A DNA stretch of 11,889 nt from CAYPQL01 sp964412905 (GCA_964412905.1 CAYPQL010000039.1:1-11889), one strand, 5' to 3'; positions 1-7,901 are shown, counted from the stretch's first letter. Notes: generated by a model not told the origin, from the letters alone. Numbers and translations: made by a program.

Positions 1-2563
1 TTAACACATTCTTTGAAACAAAATATCTATCCCAATAAATATCCTGATAAAAAACTTTTTTGGGAATTATGTTTACTTTCTCAATGTCTACTTCAGATTT
101 CATTGTTGTCATTTTTACCATTTCTTGACTTGAGTTATTTTGAATAACAAAAGTGACTGGATAAACACTCACTTCCTTAAAAACATTAACATTTGAATAA
201 TCTCTCAATTCAATAATGTTTTTTTCTAATAACATACTTCTTAACTTTTCGGAATATCTCGCACCTATTAATTTATTAGGAACTATATAAGAAATAATTC
301 CATTATTTTTTGTAAGATTTAAACCTTTTTCAATAAAAATAATGAACAGATCCCAATTTCCCATTGAAGATTGAAATAAATTAGTGTAAAAAACGCGCAT
401 TTTTTCATCAGTTTTTTTCATCATTTCAGAGTCAACATACGGCGGATTTGCAATCACCACATCAAATCCTCCCTTTTCAAAAACATCCGCAAAATATAGT
501 TTCCAAAGGAAGAACGGTTTTACGCCGGTTTTTTTGAATTCATTTAGAACATTCATAATCTGCGTCTGCTTGGAAAGATTTTTTTGAAATTTAACAGCGT
601 CTTTTTTACTCATTCCAATGCCAGGCGCAAGATAATTGCCGATATTCTTGCTATCAATCTCAATTCTTTCAACTTCTTTTTTAACGCTTTTCTCAATAAG
701 CTCCTGCTCGATTTTATCAATCTCCGCTTTCTTCTCTTTCTTTTTCTCAAAATCGCTAATCTCAAAATATTCTTTATGCAACTTAATCAAATTTTCAACA
801 ACTTTTTCCTGCTCATCTTTCTCGCCAAATAAATCCTTTTGCTTATCTTCATCAAAAAGATTCTTCATTTTTACATTCTCGCTTGTTCTTGGATTATATA
901 ATTTTACGCTCGTATCGCCCAAAACCAATTCTTCCAGCAAGCTATTTCCTTGCATAATCTTATAGTCCAAATTAGGAAGCGGTTCAATTTCTTCCAGTTC
1001 ATAATCAACCACCAGCGAAAGCCAGAGGCGAAGCTTGGCGATTTCAATCGCGCCCGGATCAATGTCAACGCCATAAATGCAATTTTGGATAGTTTCTTTT
1101 TTCAGATCGTATTCGCTTGTCTTTTTGCCTGTGAAAATTTGCAACACTTGGCGCGCTTTGATGATTTCCTGCAACATACCGACAAGGAAAGCGCCCGAAC
1201 CGCAAGCGGGATCGCAGACTTTGATTGAGGCAAGTTTCTTGTCTATAAGTTTTGCGTTTTTGGAAATGGTTTCGGAGATTTGGGAATTTTCTTTTTCCGT
1301 TCCGCTGTGTTTGATAAGCGCGGCGATGTCTTCTTGCGTTGGCGCGAGATACTGGATTCCCGCCTCCGCGGGAATGACAGAGAGAGAAGAGGAAGCAGCA
1401 GAAAAAAGATAATTTATCAAACTTTCTTGGCACATATAATGGACGATTTCGCGAGGGGTGTAATATGTTCCTTTTCCTTTTCTTAAATTCTCGCTTAACA
1501 GATTTTCAAAAACTTTTCCCAGCATTTCAGGATCAATGGCGATTTCCTGATCTATCGGGCTGTTTTCGTCAACCGTGAAATTATAGCGGTTAAAAACTTC
1601 CAAAATCCGCCCGAAAATTTTGTCGTCAAGATAAATACTTGTTTTTTGCCATTCATACTCCGGATCAAAAAGCCCGCCGTTTAAAAATGGAATTTGGCAT
1701 TTAAAATAATCACGATAAAAAGTCCCCGCTTTATCCGATTTTTTATTTAAAGCGCCATAGAATAAATGTTCAAGAACATCATTGAAAAAATTGCCGTATT
1801 TTATATATTTCTTTTCAAACAAATTCTGCAAAAAGTTTTCATCGCCCTCTTTCAGCGATTTGTTTTGCGGCGCTCCCAGCCAGCGTTTCTTCTGTAAAAA
1901 ACACAAAAATACAATCTGCCCCAAAAGTTTCTTGGCAAAATTTTCCGTGTTAATATTATATCTTGCCGCCTCATTTTTGAAAGTATGATTATTATCAAGC
2001 TCTCCGACCAATTCCTCAAACAGATTTTTATACTCCCCAAAAAACTCTTTCGTCACTTTCTCAACGCTAAAAGCATTTTTAATGCTTCCTAATGTTAAAA
2101 AATCTCCTCCACTAATTTGATTCAAAAAAGTCTTATTCGTAAATTCCTTGCTGACAAAATAAGTAAATCGTCGGAAATTATTCCATTGCCTATGAGTGCC
2201 GATTGATTCGGGATAAACCAAGGAAAAGCGGAAATTGCCGGCGGTGTCGGAGAAAATAAAAATACCGGCGGAAAAATTTTGGTTATTTTTCAAAATATCT
2301 TTCGCTTTTTCATATTGCTTTTTCTTGCCGGCGCGCTCCGATAATTCTTTAGTAACCTGAAAAACGCAAACAATCAACTGATCGCCATCGCTAAATTTTA
2401 TTTCGCCCAGTTTTTGTCCATTCAAAAAACTATCATCATCTAAATAAGCCAGGTTTTCTTCGCTCTCCGCGAACTGCCGGCTTTTCTCGCGAAAAAAACG
2501 GATAAACTTTTCCGGCGAAAAATCCTTGATGATATTTTCCAAAATTTGTTTTGTTTCGGACAT
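1..2563 (-). CDS. Eco57I-type adenine-N6 DNA methyltransferase (3' end beyond the left edge)
   Basis: An open frame runs from an ATG at 2563 to the left edge with no stop, so at least 854 residues are present and the C-terminus is missing. Residues 362-372 contain GKGTYYTPREI, the motif X region of gamma-class adenine methylases. The SAM-binding motif I DPACGSGAF is at about 451-459 and the catalytic motif IV NPPY at 706-709. Between I and IV is a long charged, probably coiled segment (about 570-640). The roughly 360-residue N-terminal part (including GNFRFSLVYPE and RRFTYFVSKE) resembles the N-terminal region of large Eco57I-type methylases; I cannot identify a nuclease motif in it. The protein probably methylates adenine in a specific DNA sequence; the target-recognition part should lie beyond the window. 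It is the last of three co-directional genes, 35 bases after the KilA-N gene. A dRS3-like repeat encodes residues 395-404. Whether it is a methylase only or a fused restriction-modification enzyme is undecided. Confidence 0.88.
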   Translation of the reverse strand, partial: MSETKQILENIIKDFSPEKFIRFFREKSRQFAESEENLAYLDDDSFLNGQKLGEIKFSDGDQLIVCVFQVTKELSERAGKKKQYEKAKDILKNNQNFSAGIFIFSDTAGNFRFSLVYPESIGTHRQWNNFRRFTYFVSKEFTNKTFLNQISGGDFLTLGSIKNAFSVEKVTKEFFGEYKNLFEELVGELDNNHTFKNEAARYNINTENFAKKLLGQIVFLCFLQKKRWLGAPQNKSLKEGDENFLQNLFEKKYIKYGNFFNDVLEHLFYGALNKKSDKAGTFYRDYFKCQIPFLNGGLFDPEYEWQKTSIYLDDKIFGRILEVFNRYNFTVDENSPIDQEIAIDPEMLGKVFENLLSENLRKGKGTYYTPREIVHYMCQESLINYLFSAASSSLSVIPAEAGIQYLAPTQEDIAALIKHSGTEKENSQISETISKNAKLIDKKLASIKVCDPACGSGAFLVGMLQEIIKARQVLQIFTGKKTSEYDLKKETIQNCIYGVDIDPGAIEIAKLRLWLSLVVDYELEEIEPLPNLDYKIMQGNSLLEELVLGDTSVKLYNPRTSENVKMKNLFDEDKQKDLFGEKDEQEKVVENLIKLHKEYFEISDFEKKKEKKAEIDKIEQELIEKSVKKEVERIEIDSKNIGNYLAPGIGMSKKDAVKFQKNLSKQTQIMNVLNEFKKTGVKPFFLWKLYFADVFEKGGFDVVIANPPYVDSEMMKKTDEKMRVFYTNLFQSSMGNWDLFIIFIEKGLNLTKNNGIISYIVPNKLIGARYSEKLRSMLLEKNIIELRDYSNVNVFKEVSVYPVTFVIQNNSSQEMVKMTTMKSEVDIEKVNIIPKKVFYQDIYWDRYFVSKNVL
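1356..1375. repeat. dRS3-like palindromic repeat inside the methylase gene
   Basis: The 20 bases ATTCCCGCCTCCGCGGGAAT form an 8-bp inverted repeat around a 4-base loop. They match the consensus ATTCCC-N8-GGGAAT known for neisserial dRS3 elements, and the flanks (CTGG on the left, GAC on the right) also match the usual context of this dispersed repeat. On the minus strand the element and its flanks (1352-1381) read SVIPAEAGIQ in frame with the methylase. This is GC-rich in an otherwise AT-rich gene. It lies in the link between motif X and motif I, where an insertion could be tolerated. Confidence 0.8.
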
Positions 2564-2598
2564 GATTTTATATTTTAACATAATTCAAAAATCCTTCT

Positions 2599-3423
2599 TT
2601 ATTTTAATTTCTTGATAGAATTATTATCAAGCAATGATCGCATTTGAATAATAGCAATTTCATTGAGTTTCAGAATCCTCTCGCTTTGCAGCAAACCCTG
2701 CCGGATAAATTCCGCGTTGAGGGTTTCCAAATTTGCCAGACAAACAAGCTGTATGACATCGGAATAATCGCGTATATTTCCTAATAATTTAGGGTTCTTG
2801 TCCCGCCATTCTTTTGCAGTTATACCGAAAAGAGCGACATTCAGGACATCGGCTTCATTCGCATAAATAATCATTGCTTTTTCAGTAGATAATTTTTGAG
2901 GCAAAACAATATTCTCTTTTATGGAATCAGTATGGATTCGATAATTTATTTTGGTCAGCATCCTCTTTGCATCCCAGCCAAGCATCAGTCTTTCGTTTTC
3001 CTCAATTTTCAATCTTTGAAATTCTTTAATCAAATACAGTTTAAATTCCGGAGAAATCCATGTGGCAAATTCAAAAGCAATATCTTTGTGGGCATAAGTT
3101 CCTCCATATCTTCCGGCCGACGATCGAATTCCTATCGCATTTGTTCTTTTTATCCACATTGAAGAAGAAACGACAAACCCGTTGGTTCCAATCTCATTTT
3201 TAATCTTACTGAATTCCGTAACATTAAAATCTTTATTATGCATCTGCTCCCAAATTCCCATAAATTGAACAGTGTATTTGGTGGTGAGCCAATGGGAAAT
3301 AATTAACCCCGTGTCCGCTCCTTTGAATTTGGCCATATCCGTAAGAGAAATGTAATCATTCTCATTCTCCGATAAATTTACAGAAATAAGTTTATTCTTA
3401 ATTTCGATTTTTGTTTTTTTCAT
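2599..3423 (-). CDS. KilA-N domain protein
   Basis: The 274-residue protein has an N-terminal KilA-N domain over about residues 12-140. Landmarks are ISLTDMAKF (25-33), where the domain begins, and GGTYAHKDIAFEFATWISPEF (107-127), the conserved domain end. KilA-N is a DNA-binding fold of phage and large DNA virus proteins that is also found next to restriction-modification genes. The C-terminal half (about 150-274) is predicted helical and contains a segment GITAKEWRDKNP (200-211) that I cannot assign to a named domain. The gene sits between the helicase (15 bases upstream) and the methylase (35 bases downstream), so it is probably co-transcribed with both. It could be a regulator, a DNA-recognition partner or a phage-derived passenger. 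The start is ATG without a Shine-Dalgarno sequence; a TATAAA box lies 9 bases upstream. Confidence 0.87.
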   Translation of the reverse strand: MKKTKIEIKNKLISVNLSENENDYISLTDMAKFKGADTGLIISHWLTTKYTVQFMGIWEQMHNKDFNVTEFSKIKNEIGTNGFVVSSSMWIKRTNAIGIRSSAGRYGGTYAHKDIAFEFATWISPEFKLYLIKEFQRLKIEENERLMLGWDAKRMLTKINYRIHTDSIKENIVLPQKLSTEKAMIIYANEADVLNVALFGITAKEWRDKNPKLLGNIRDYSDVIQLVCLANLETLNAEFIRQGLLQSERILKLNEIAIIQMRSLLDNNSIKKLK

Positions 3424-3438
3424 TATGTTAATTTTATA

Positions 3439-6400
3439 TTATTTTTTATTCTCAATCGCGATAATAATTTCTTTTTTGATGTCTTTCAAACGCGCCTTCT
3501 CTTTTATTAAATAATCCTCGCCCAGCTCTTTTTTCAACGCTTCTATTTCCATCATCGTCTCTTTTAGTTTTTCTTTCTCTGTTTTTAAATTAAAAATTCG
3601 CCTTAAAGTATAATCTCCAAGAGTGCCATAATCTATTATATCTTCCCGTAAAGTTCGAAGGAAATTTTTATGCGCCGTTAAATCTTTTTCCTGATTATTT
3701 ATAATAGAAACTAAATTATTTAAAGCTTTTTGCTCTAAGCTTTGTTCTTTCACAGTTCCGGCGCGATATTCTTTGAAATCCTTAATAGTTTGATATGCTT
3801 TCCAAAATTGATCCGTATTCCACTCCAGCGATTTTTCTTTCGGCTCGCAAACGATTTTTTCAAACACTTCCTCAAAGGAAATTTGATATGGTTCTATTTT
3901 TTTCTCGTTAGCTTTAGCGCCATTTATAAACAGCCGGCTTTTTTTGAAAAACACCAAAAGCTCATTTTCGCCATAAGCTTTTGCCGACTTAATCATCGGC
4001 GGATAATTCTTTATTTTTTCAATAAGTTCAGGATTATTTTTTTCTATTTCCGCGTATTTTCTAAGCATTTGATTATAAAAACTTTCTTCATCCTGCTTAT
4101 CCGGATTTTGCTGGATATTCTTGAATAATCCGGCTGGCGTAGGTTTTTCGTCAATATGGAAGATTTTAGAATCCTCTCCAAGCGCTGTGTGGATAAGAAA
4201 CATTTTATTTGCGGCAATTTCTCTTGATTTTACCAGCGTCGCGCCTTTTTCTGTTGGAAAAAAATTAACAATAAAAAGTTCCTCAAAAACTTTTTTGCTG
4301 ATACGATTGATACGGCCGACACGCTGAATTACTCGTACCGGATTCCATGGAATATCATAATTTATAACCATTCCCGCCCGGTTTAAATTAAAGCCCTCCG
4401 AAATTTTATCCGAAGAAAGCAGGATGTCAAAACTATTTTTCTGCTCCTTGTATGAAGCATCAAAATTTTTATTTATTTCAGAAATTTTTGCTTTTGATAA
4501 ATCTCCGGTTATTGTCAACAATCTATCTTTAAAATGTTTTTTCAATCCTGCTTCAAGATATTTTACCGTGTCAACATATTCGGAGAAAATGATTATTTTT
4601 CTTTTCGGCTCGCCATTAGCAGATTTTTCCGCAAATTTCTTTTTTATATTTTCTATCAAGCAAGCGGTTTTGGGATCGTTTTTCAACAAATCCAAGCTCA
4701 AAAGATTTTGCAGAATTTCACAATACATTTCTAAATCGCTCTTTATGTCCGCGATAAATTCTTTCTTGCTTTCAAAATCTTTAATCTTATAGCGCTCGTG
4801 ATTTTTGGGATATTCTCCCTTTTTAATTTTTTCTTCATAATCAAGAAGATATTTTTCAATTTCATCGGCATCCAAATCATAAATTTTGTCCAAAAGATCG
4901 CGATCAAGAATATACTCGCCGTCAAACAAATCTCCTTTGCCGGTTTTTTCTATAAATTCCAACACAGTCTCCGTAATTCTTTGAAAATTCTTTATGCTCT
5001 GCTCAAACGCTCCAAAAGAACTTTCAAATCGCTTGACAATCATTCGCCGCATAAAATCAAACAAATTTCGCTGTTGCGTATATTGGCGATTATCCTCCAT
5101 ATTTAACTTTTCTTCAGTTTTTTTATTTAGGCCTTTTTTATATTCAAACGGCCGATAGATCGCGCCCTTGAATTTTCCGCCGTTTTTTGAATCGCCAAAA
5201 TATTTCTCAATAATTTCCGTGTAAAATTCCAACTGAACATTAGTCAGCCCGTAAAGCCACTCTGTTGGATTAGCTATCTTGGATAAATTTTTAACCTCTT
5301 TTTTATAAATTGGATGATTTTGAAGATCCAGCCTGTTGCGGCGAATTGTCACTGGCTCAATAACGCTTCTCATTTTTATAGAAAGAAGCCTTGCTTTTTG
5401 ATCAACCTTTTTCAAATCAATCTCACCTTCTTCAAATAAAGTTTTGTAGTGCTTCAACACTATCTTTCTTTTATCTTCATCTTCTGAATTATGATATTTT
5501 TTAATATAACCAAGCTTGTCAAACTCATTTCCAAATCTATTAAATTGATTAGCTAAATTTCCATCCAACACAAGATTGGATTTTTTGGTTAGAGAAAAAA
5601 GGCTTAACAGGGATAAAATATCGGACGGATGATTATTAAACGGCGTAGCGGTTAACAAAATTACTTTTTTACCGCGGCAAATATCTTTCATCAGCGCGTG
5701 ATTTTTTGTGTCTTGATTTCTAAACCAATGCGCTTCGTCTATTATGATAACCTCTATATTTTTCGCTTTTTGCGTAAAATCAAAAGTATTTTCCAAATCG
5801 CCTCGCGACCATACTTCCCAATTATCAAGTTCAAATTCTTCAAGATATTTTTTCCAACCGGAGTTTATATCGCCAACCAGGCCCGGCGGACAAATTACAA
5901 TGCCTCGCTTGTTCATTTCTTTCGCGATCGCGCAAGCAATAATTGTTTTTCCCAAGCCAACTACATCGGCGATTATCACGCCGTTTTCATTTTCAATAAC
6001 ACTCCTTGCTTGCCCCACCGCATCAAGCTGATATTGATATGGAATATAGCCATTTTTCTTCATTAGTTTTGAAAGTGATTCGCTTACTTCCGCTTTAGGG
6101 AATGAATCAAGATAAGTTTTTAACGCCAAAACAAAAGCTTCGAACGGCGTAATTTCTTTTATTATAGTCTCGCTTTCTATTATTTCGATTAATCTCTTTT
6201 TTACATCTTCAAACTCTGTAATTTTTTCCGCCAAATTCCAAAGCTCATCAAAATATTCTTCCGCATCTTTAAATCCGTAATCGCTGATTTCAACATTAAA
6301 TTCATTCTGCGTAGAAAGTCCGGCTCGCGTTAGATTACTGCTTCCTGTTATAAATAATTCTTTTCGCCCAACTTCTTGCAGTTTAAATAAATATAATTTA

Positions 6401-6795
6401 GCGTGATTGGGTTTGGATGTTTTTTTGATTATAAGTTTATTTTTTTGAATAAGCTCTATAAAAAATCCTATTTGTTCGTAAAACTCCTTTTTGTCAAAAT
6501 TTTCATTAGTCAGAGATTTTCTAACCGACTCAAGAAATTTATTAATCTTTTCTTCGCCTGACAATTTTTCATCTTCCGAAAATTCAATCAGTTTGAAATT
6601 ATGATAATCAATATCCAAGCCGACCAGAATTTTAATTATTGTATTCGGATTTGCTTTTAATCCTTCGTAAAGTTCTCTTATTCCGGAAAAATAAAAAAAG
6701 CCGACCAAAAATTTTAGCTCTTCACTTTTAGTCATAAGCTCCGCAAGCCGTTTTTTTAAATCATTTGTTTTGCTATTGGTAATAAAATTTGCCAT
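3439..6795 (-). CDS. PLD-nuclease/Snf2-like helicase fusion, putative restriction or defence protein
   Basis: This 1118-residue protein combines two parts. Residues 1-180 form a phospholipase D-like domain: HAKLYLF (131-137) holds the HxK pair and GSSNLTRAGL (151-160) the following conserved strand with N165-E-F. The Asp expected four residues after the Lys is replaced by Lys138. Residues about 250-840 form a superfamily 2 helicase of Snf2 type: YQYQLDAV (253-260), Walker A DVVGLGKT (277-284), DEAH (353-356), TATPFNN (382-388), IIIFSEYVDT (734-743) and ISEGFNLN to QRVGRINRI (798-832). The C-terminal 250 residues are charged and probably helical. Such PLD-helicase proteins occur beside large DNA methylases in defence loci, where the helicase moves on DNA and the PLD part may cut it. 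It is the first gene of the three-gene operon. The ATG start has no Shine-Dalgarno sequence, and the sequence TATAAT touches it directly. Confidence 0.92.
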   Translation of the reverse strand: MANFITNSKTNDLKKRLAELMTKSEELKFLVGFFYFSGIRELYEGLKANPNTIIKILVGLDIDYHNFKLIEFSEDEKLSGEEKINKFLESVRKSLTNENFDKKEFYEQIGFFIELIQKNKLIIKKTSKPNHAKLYLFKLQEVGRKELFITGSSNLTRAGLSTQNEFNVEISDYGFKDAEEYFDELWNLAEKITEFEDVKKRLIEIIESETIIKEITPFEAFVLALKTYLDSFPKAEVSESLSKLMKKNGYIPYQYQLDAVGQARSVIENENGVIIADVVGLGKTIIACAIAKEMNKRGIVICPPGLVGDINSGWKKYLEEFELDNWEVWSRGDLENTFDFTQKAKNIEVIIIDEAHWFRNQDTKNHALMKDICRGKKVILLTATPFNNHPSDILSLLSLFSLTKKSNLVLDGNLANQFNRFGNEFDKLGYIKKYHNSEDEDKRKIVLKHYKTLFEEGEIDLKKVDQKARLLSIKMRSVIEPVTIRRNRLDLQNHPIYKKEVKNLSKIANPTEWLYGLTNVQLEFYTEIIEKYFGDSKNGGKFKGAIYRPFEYKKGLNKKTEEKLNMEDNRQYTQQRNLFDFMRRMIVKRFESSFGAFEQSIKNFQRITETVLEFIEKTGKGDLFDGEYILDRDLLDKIYDLDADEIEKYLLDYEEKIKKGEYPKNHERYKIKDFESKKEFIADIKSDLEMYCEILQNLLSLDLLKNDPKTACLIENIKKKFAEKSANGEPKRKIIIFSEYVDTVKYLEAGLKKHFKDRLLTITGDLSKAKISEINKNFDASYKEQKNSFDILLSSDKISEGFNLNRAGMVINYDIPWNPVRVIQRVGRINRISKKVFEELFIVNFFPTEKGATLVKSREIAANKMFLIHTALGEDSKIFHIDEKPTPAGLFKNIQQNPDKQDEESFYNQMLRKYAEIEKNNPELIEKIKNYPPMIKSAKAYGENELLVFFKKSRLFINGAKANEKKIEPYQISFEEVFEKIVCEPKEKSLEWNTDQFWKAYQTIKDFKEYRAGTVKEQSLEQKALNNLVSIINNQEKDLTAHKNFLRTLREDIIDYGTLGDYTLRRIFNLKTEKEKLKETMMEIEALKKELGEDYLIKEKARLKDIKKEIIIAIENKK

Positions 6796-6910
6796 ATTAT
6801 AAAAATAAAATTAATGAATAACTAAAAACTTTGATTCCCAAACCTTGCCTATAATTTCATCTTACTCCCAAAACCCGCATTCGTAAAGAGAAAATAAACA
6901 CGTAAAGGTA

Positions 6911-6948
6911 AAAAAAATGACGCTTTAATAGCGTTATTTTTGTTTTTT
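6911..6948. terminator. Bidirectional intrinsic terminator
   Basis: The core stem ACGCT (6920-6924) / AGCGT (6930-6934) has a 5-base loop and is extended by a G-T wobble and six further A-T pairs. On the plus strand the stem is followed by a T-rich run; on the minus strand by seven T residues. It would stop transcripts arriving from the CYTH side before they enter the helicase operon. Confidence 0.7.
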
Positions 6949-7076
6949 GCTCGCTTGGCGGGACAGCTTTCGAATCTTTGATTGGGTTAAGGCATTACCT
7001 GCTCCGGAGCTTATAGTAAAGATTATTAGGCAATTGTTGGTTTTGGTCTAATGCTTTGAATAATAATAATTAAATA

Positions 7077-7282
7077 TTATATTTTAAAATAATTCGTTAA
7101 AAATTCTCTAGTTTTGTCCCTTAATTTCCACCAAGATATTTCGCCATATTTTTTCTCTTCCTTGTTGAGATCAAAGAAATTTCTTCCTCCAAATTGCGGA
7201 TATGCCCATAAAGCACAAAGCCGGATCCCCTCTTGTGAGGGTTTTTTGTGGCCAGTATGATTTTAGAATATTTTTTATTCAT
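7077..7282 (-). pseudogene. Frame-broken coding remnant, family unknown
   Basis: A minus-strand ATG at 7282 opens a 53-codon frame that begins MNKKYSKIILATKNPHKR and stops at 7121. A second, overlapping minus-strand frame, with stop codon at 7077-7079 and open up to about 7257, contains a strongly protein-like stretch: ALWAYPQFGGRNFF, EEKKYGEISWWKLRDK and TREFLTNYF. This second frame has no in-frame ATG, GTG or TTG. A single indel near 7228-7240 would join the start of the first frame to the end of the second, giving a protein of about 65-70 residues. The junction coincides with a small GC-rich hairpin. I do not recognise the family. The remnant could be a decayed gene, a sequencing indel, or chance coding potential. 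Confidence 0.35.
7228..7247 (+). terminator. Possible plus-strand intrinsic terminator
   Basis: CCCTC (7228-7232) and GAGGG (7237-7241) pair around a TTGT loop and are followed directly by six T residues (7242-7247). The shape is that of a short rho-independent terminator on the plus strand, but no plus-strand gene ends here. An upstream CACAA (7214-7218) could pair with TTGTG (7233-7237) as an alternative to the stem, as attenuators do. The stem is only 5 bp. Confidence 0.35.
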
Positions 7283-7376
7283 TATCTTAAAGTTTCAAAC
7301 ACTTATTTATTTTTTTTATTTGTGCATAAACTTCTTTCAAAACTTTTCAAAAAGAAATTTTTGATTTAATGTGCTT

Positions 7377-7892
7377 TTAAAATTTATTATACCCATACTT
7401 CCCAAGACTCTCTTCAATATCCTCATACTTTTTCCCTGCCAATCTTCCTCCAGCAATGAATTTTTCCTGCGTCACATCCACCAGACAAAAATCCGGCATT
7501 ACAAATTTATCTTTTGCTTCTACTGTCTTAAATTCAAAATCAACAATGATCAAGCCTTTCAAATCATCTTGAAAAACATCTATCTCTGCTATATCGGTGC
7601 CAACCGGATAATAATGGCGAATTTTGCAGACTCTTTTTCCCTGAAGAACAGAAAGTTCCAAAAATTCCTCTTTAGTCAAAGGAATTGTTTCTTCGCTTTG
7701 CCGAGAAGAATCCGCGCCTTCCATTGGATGTTTTTTTGTAATTTCAAATTTATCGCCCCTTTTCCTTATTCTCAAATGCGGATTAGGTCCAACTCGAGGA
7801 ATATAAATATCAAGAACCTCCACAGATTTCAATGTTTTCAAATCCACCGGAATTTTCTTCAGTAAAAATGTTCGCTCGAGCTCTATTTCCAT
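7377..7892 (-). CDS. CYTH domain protein
   Basis: The 171-residue protein has the layout of the CYTH fold, a beta-barrel tunnel that binds triphosphate groups and divalent metals (class IV adenylate cyclases, thiamine triphosphatase, inorganic triphosphatases). The N-terminal signature is MEIELERTF, matching the family's ExExK as E4-L-E6-R-T8, with Thr in place of the Lys. Further charged tunnel strands are LRIRKRGDKFEITKK (40-54), RVCKIRHYY (87-95), AEIDVFQDDLKGLIIVDFEF (102-121), and FIAGG near 144-148. The likely substrate is a phosphorylated or triphosphate compound, which I cannot name. The gene follows an amidohydrolase remnant whose stop codon lies four bases before its ATG. A TATAAT box stands 3 bases before the ATG and no Shine-Dalgarno sequence is visible. 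Confidence 0.87.
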   Translation of the reverse strand: MEIELERTFLLKKIPVDLKTLKSVEVLDIYIPRVGPNPHLRIRKRGDKFEITKKHPMEGADSSRQSEETIPLTKEEFLELSVLQGKRVCKIRHYYPVGTDIAEIDVFQDDLKGLIIVDFEFKTVEAKDKFVMPDFCLVDVTQEKFIAGGRLAGKKYEDIEESLGKYGYNKF

Positions 7893-7895
7893 AAA

Positions 7896-7901
7896 ATTAT
7901 A
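7896..7901 (-). promoter_or_regulatory. Candidate -10 box of the CYTH gene
   Basis: The minus strand reads TATAAT, then TTT, then the ATG at 7892. A transcript started about 7 bases beyond this box would begin at or next to the start codon, that is, leaderless. No good -35 hexamer is seen, and such boxes arise easily in AT-rich DNA. Confidence 0.35.

Larger units (their letters stand above)
6796..7376. other. Intergenic region with terminator and decayed coding remnants
   Basis: No intact gene is visible in these 581 bases. The part 6796-6905 is the AT-rich leader of the helicase operon. A bidirectional hairpin terminator lies at 6911-6948. The stretch 6949-7025 is more GC-rich than its surroundings, with a perfect palindrome GCTCCGGAGC at 7001-7010 and an inverted pair AATCTTT (6973-6979) / AAAGATT (7018-7024); it could belong to a structured RNA, but no known family is recognised. 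The part 7077-7282 looks like broken coding sequence on the minus strand and is listed separately. I see nothing in 7283-7376 beyond low-complexity A/T runs. Confidence 0.6.

Noticed and set aside
1065..1433. Minus-strand frame of 122 residues with CHSRGGGNPVSRANARRHRR
   Set aside because: It is an alternative frame of the methylase gene; the GC-rich dRS3-like repeat produces long open frames on both strands. Motifs X and I are in the other frame.
3742..6066. Several plus-strand frames of 60-128 residues over the helicase gene
   Set aside because: They are Phe/Ile/Leu-rich shadows of a clearly conserved minus-strand gene and show no motif.
6950..6980. tRNA-like 3' end on the minus strand (TTCGAA followed by a sequence ending CCGCCA)
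   Set aside because: The bases flanking TTCGAA do not form a T stem, and no anticodon or acceptor partner is present within tRNA distance.
7371..7865. Plus-strand frame of 164 residues
   Set aside because: It is antisense to the CYTH gene, whose motifs are clear, and has the typical shadow composition.
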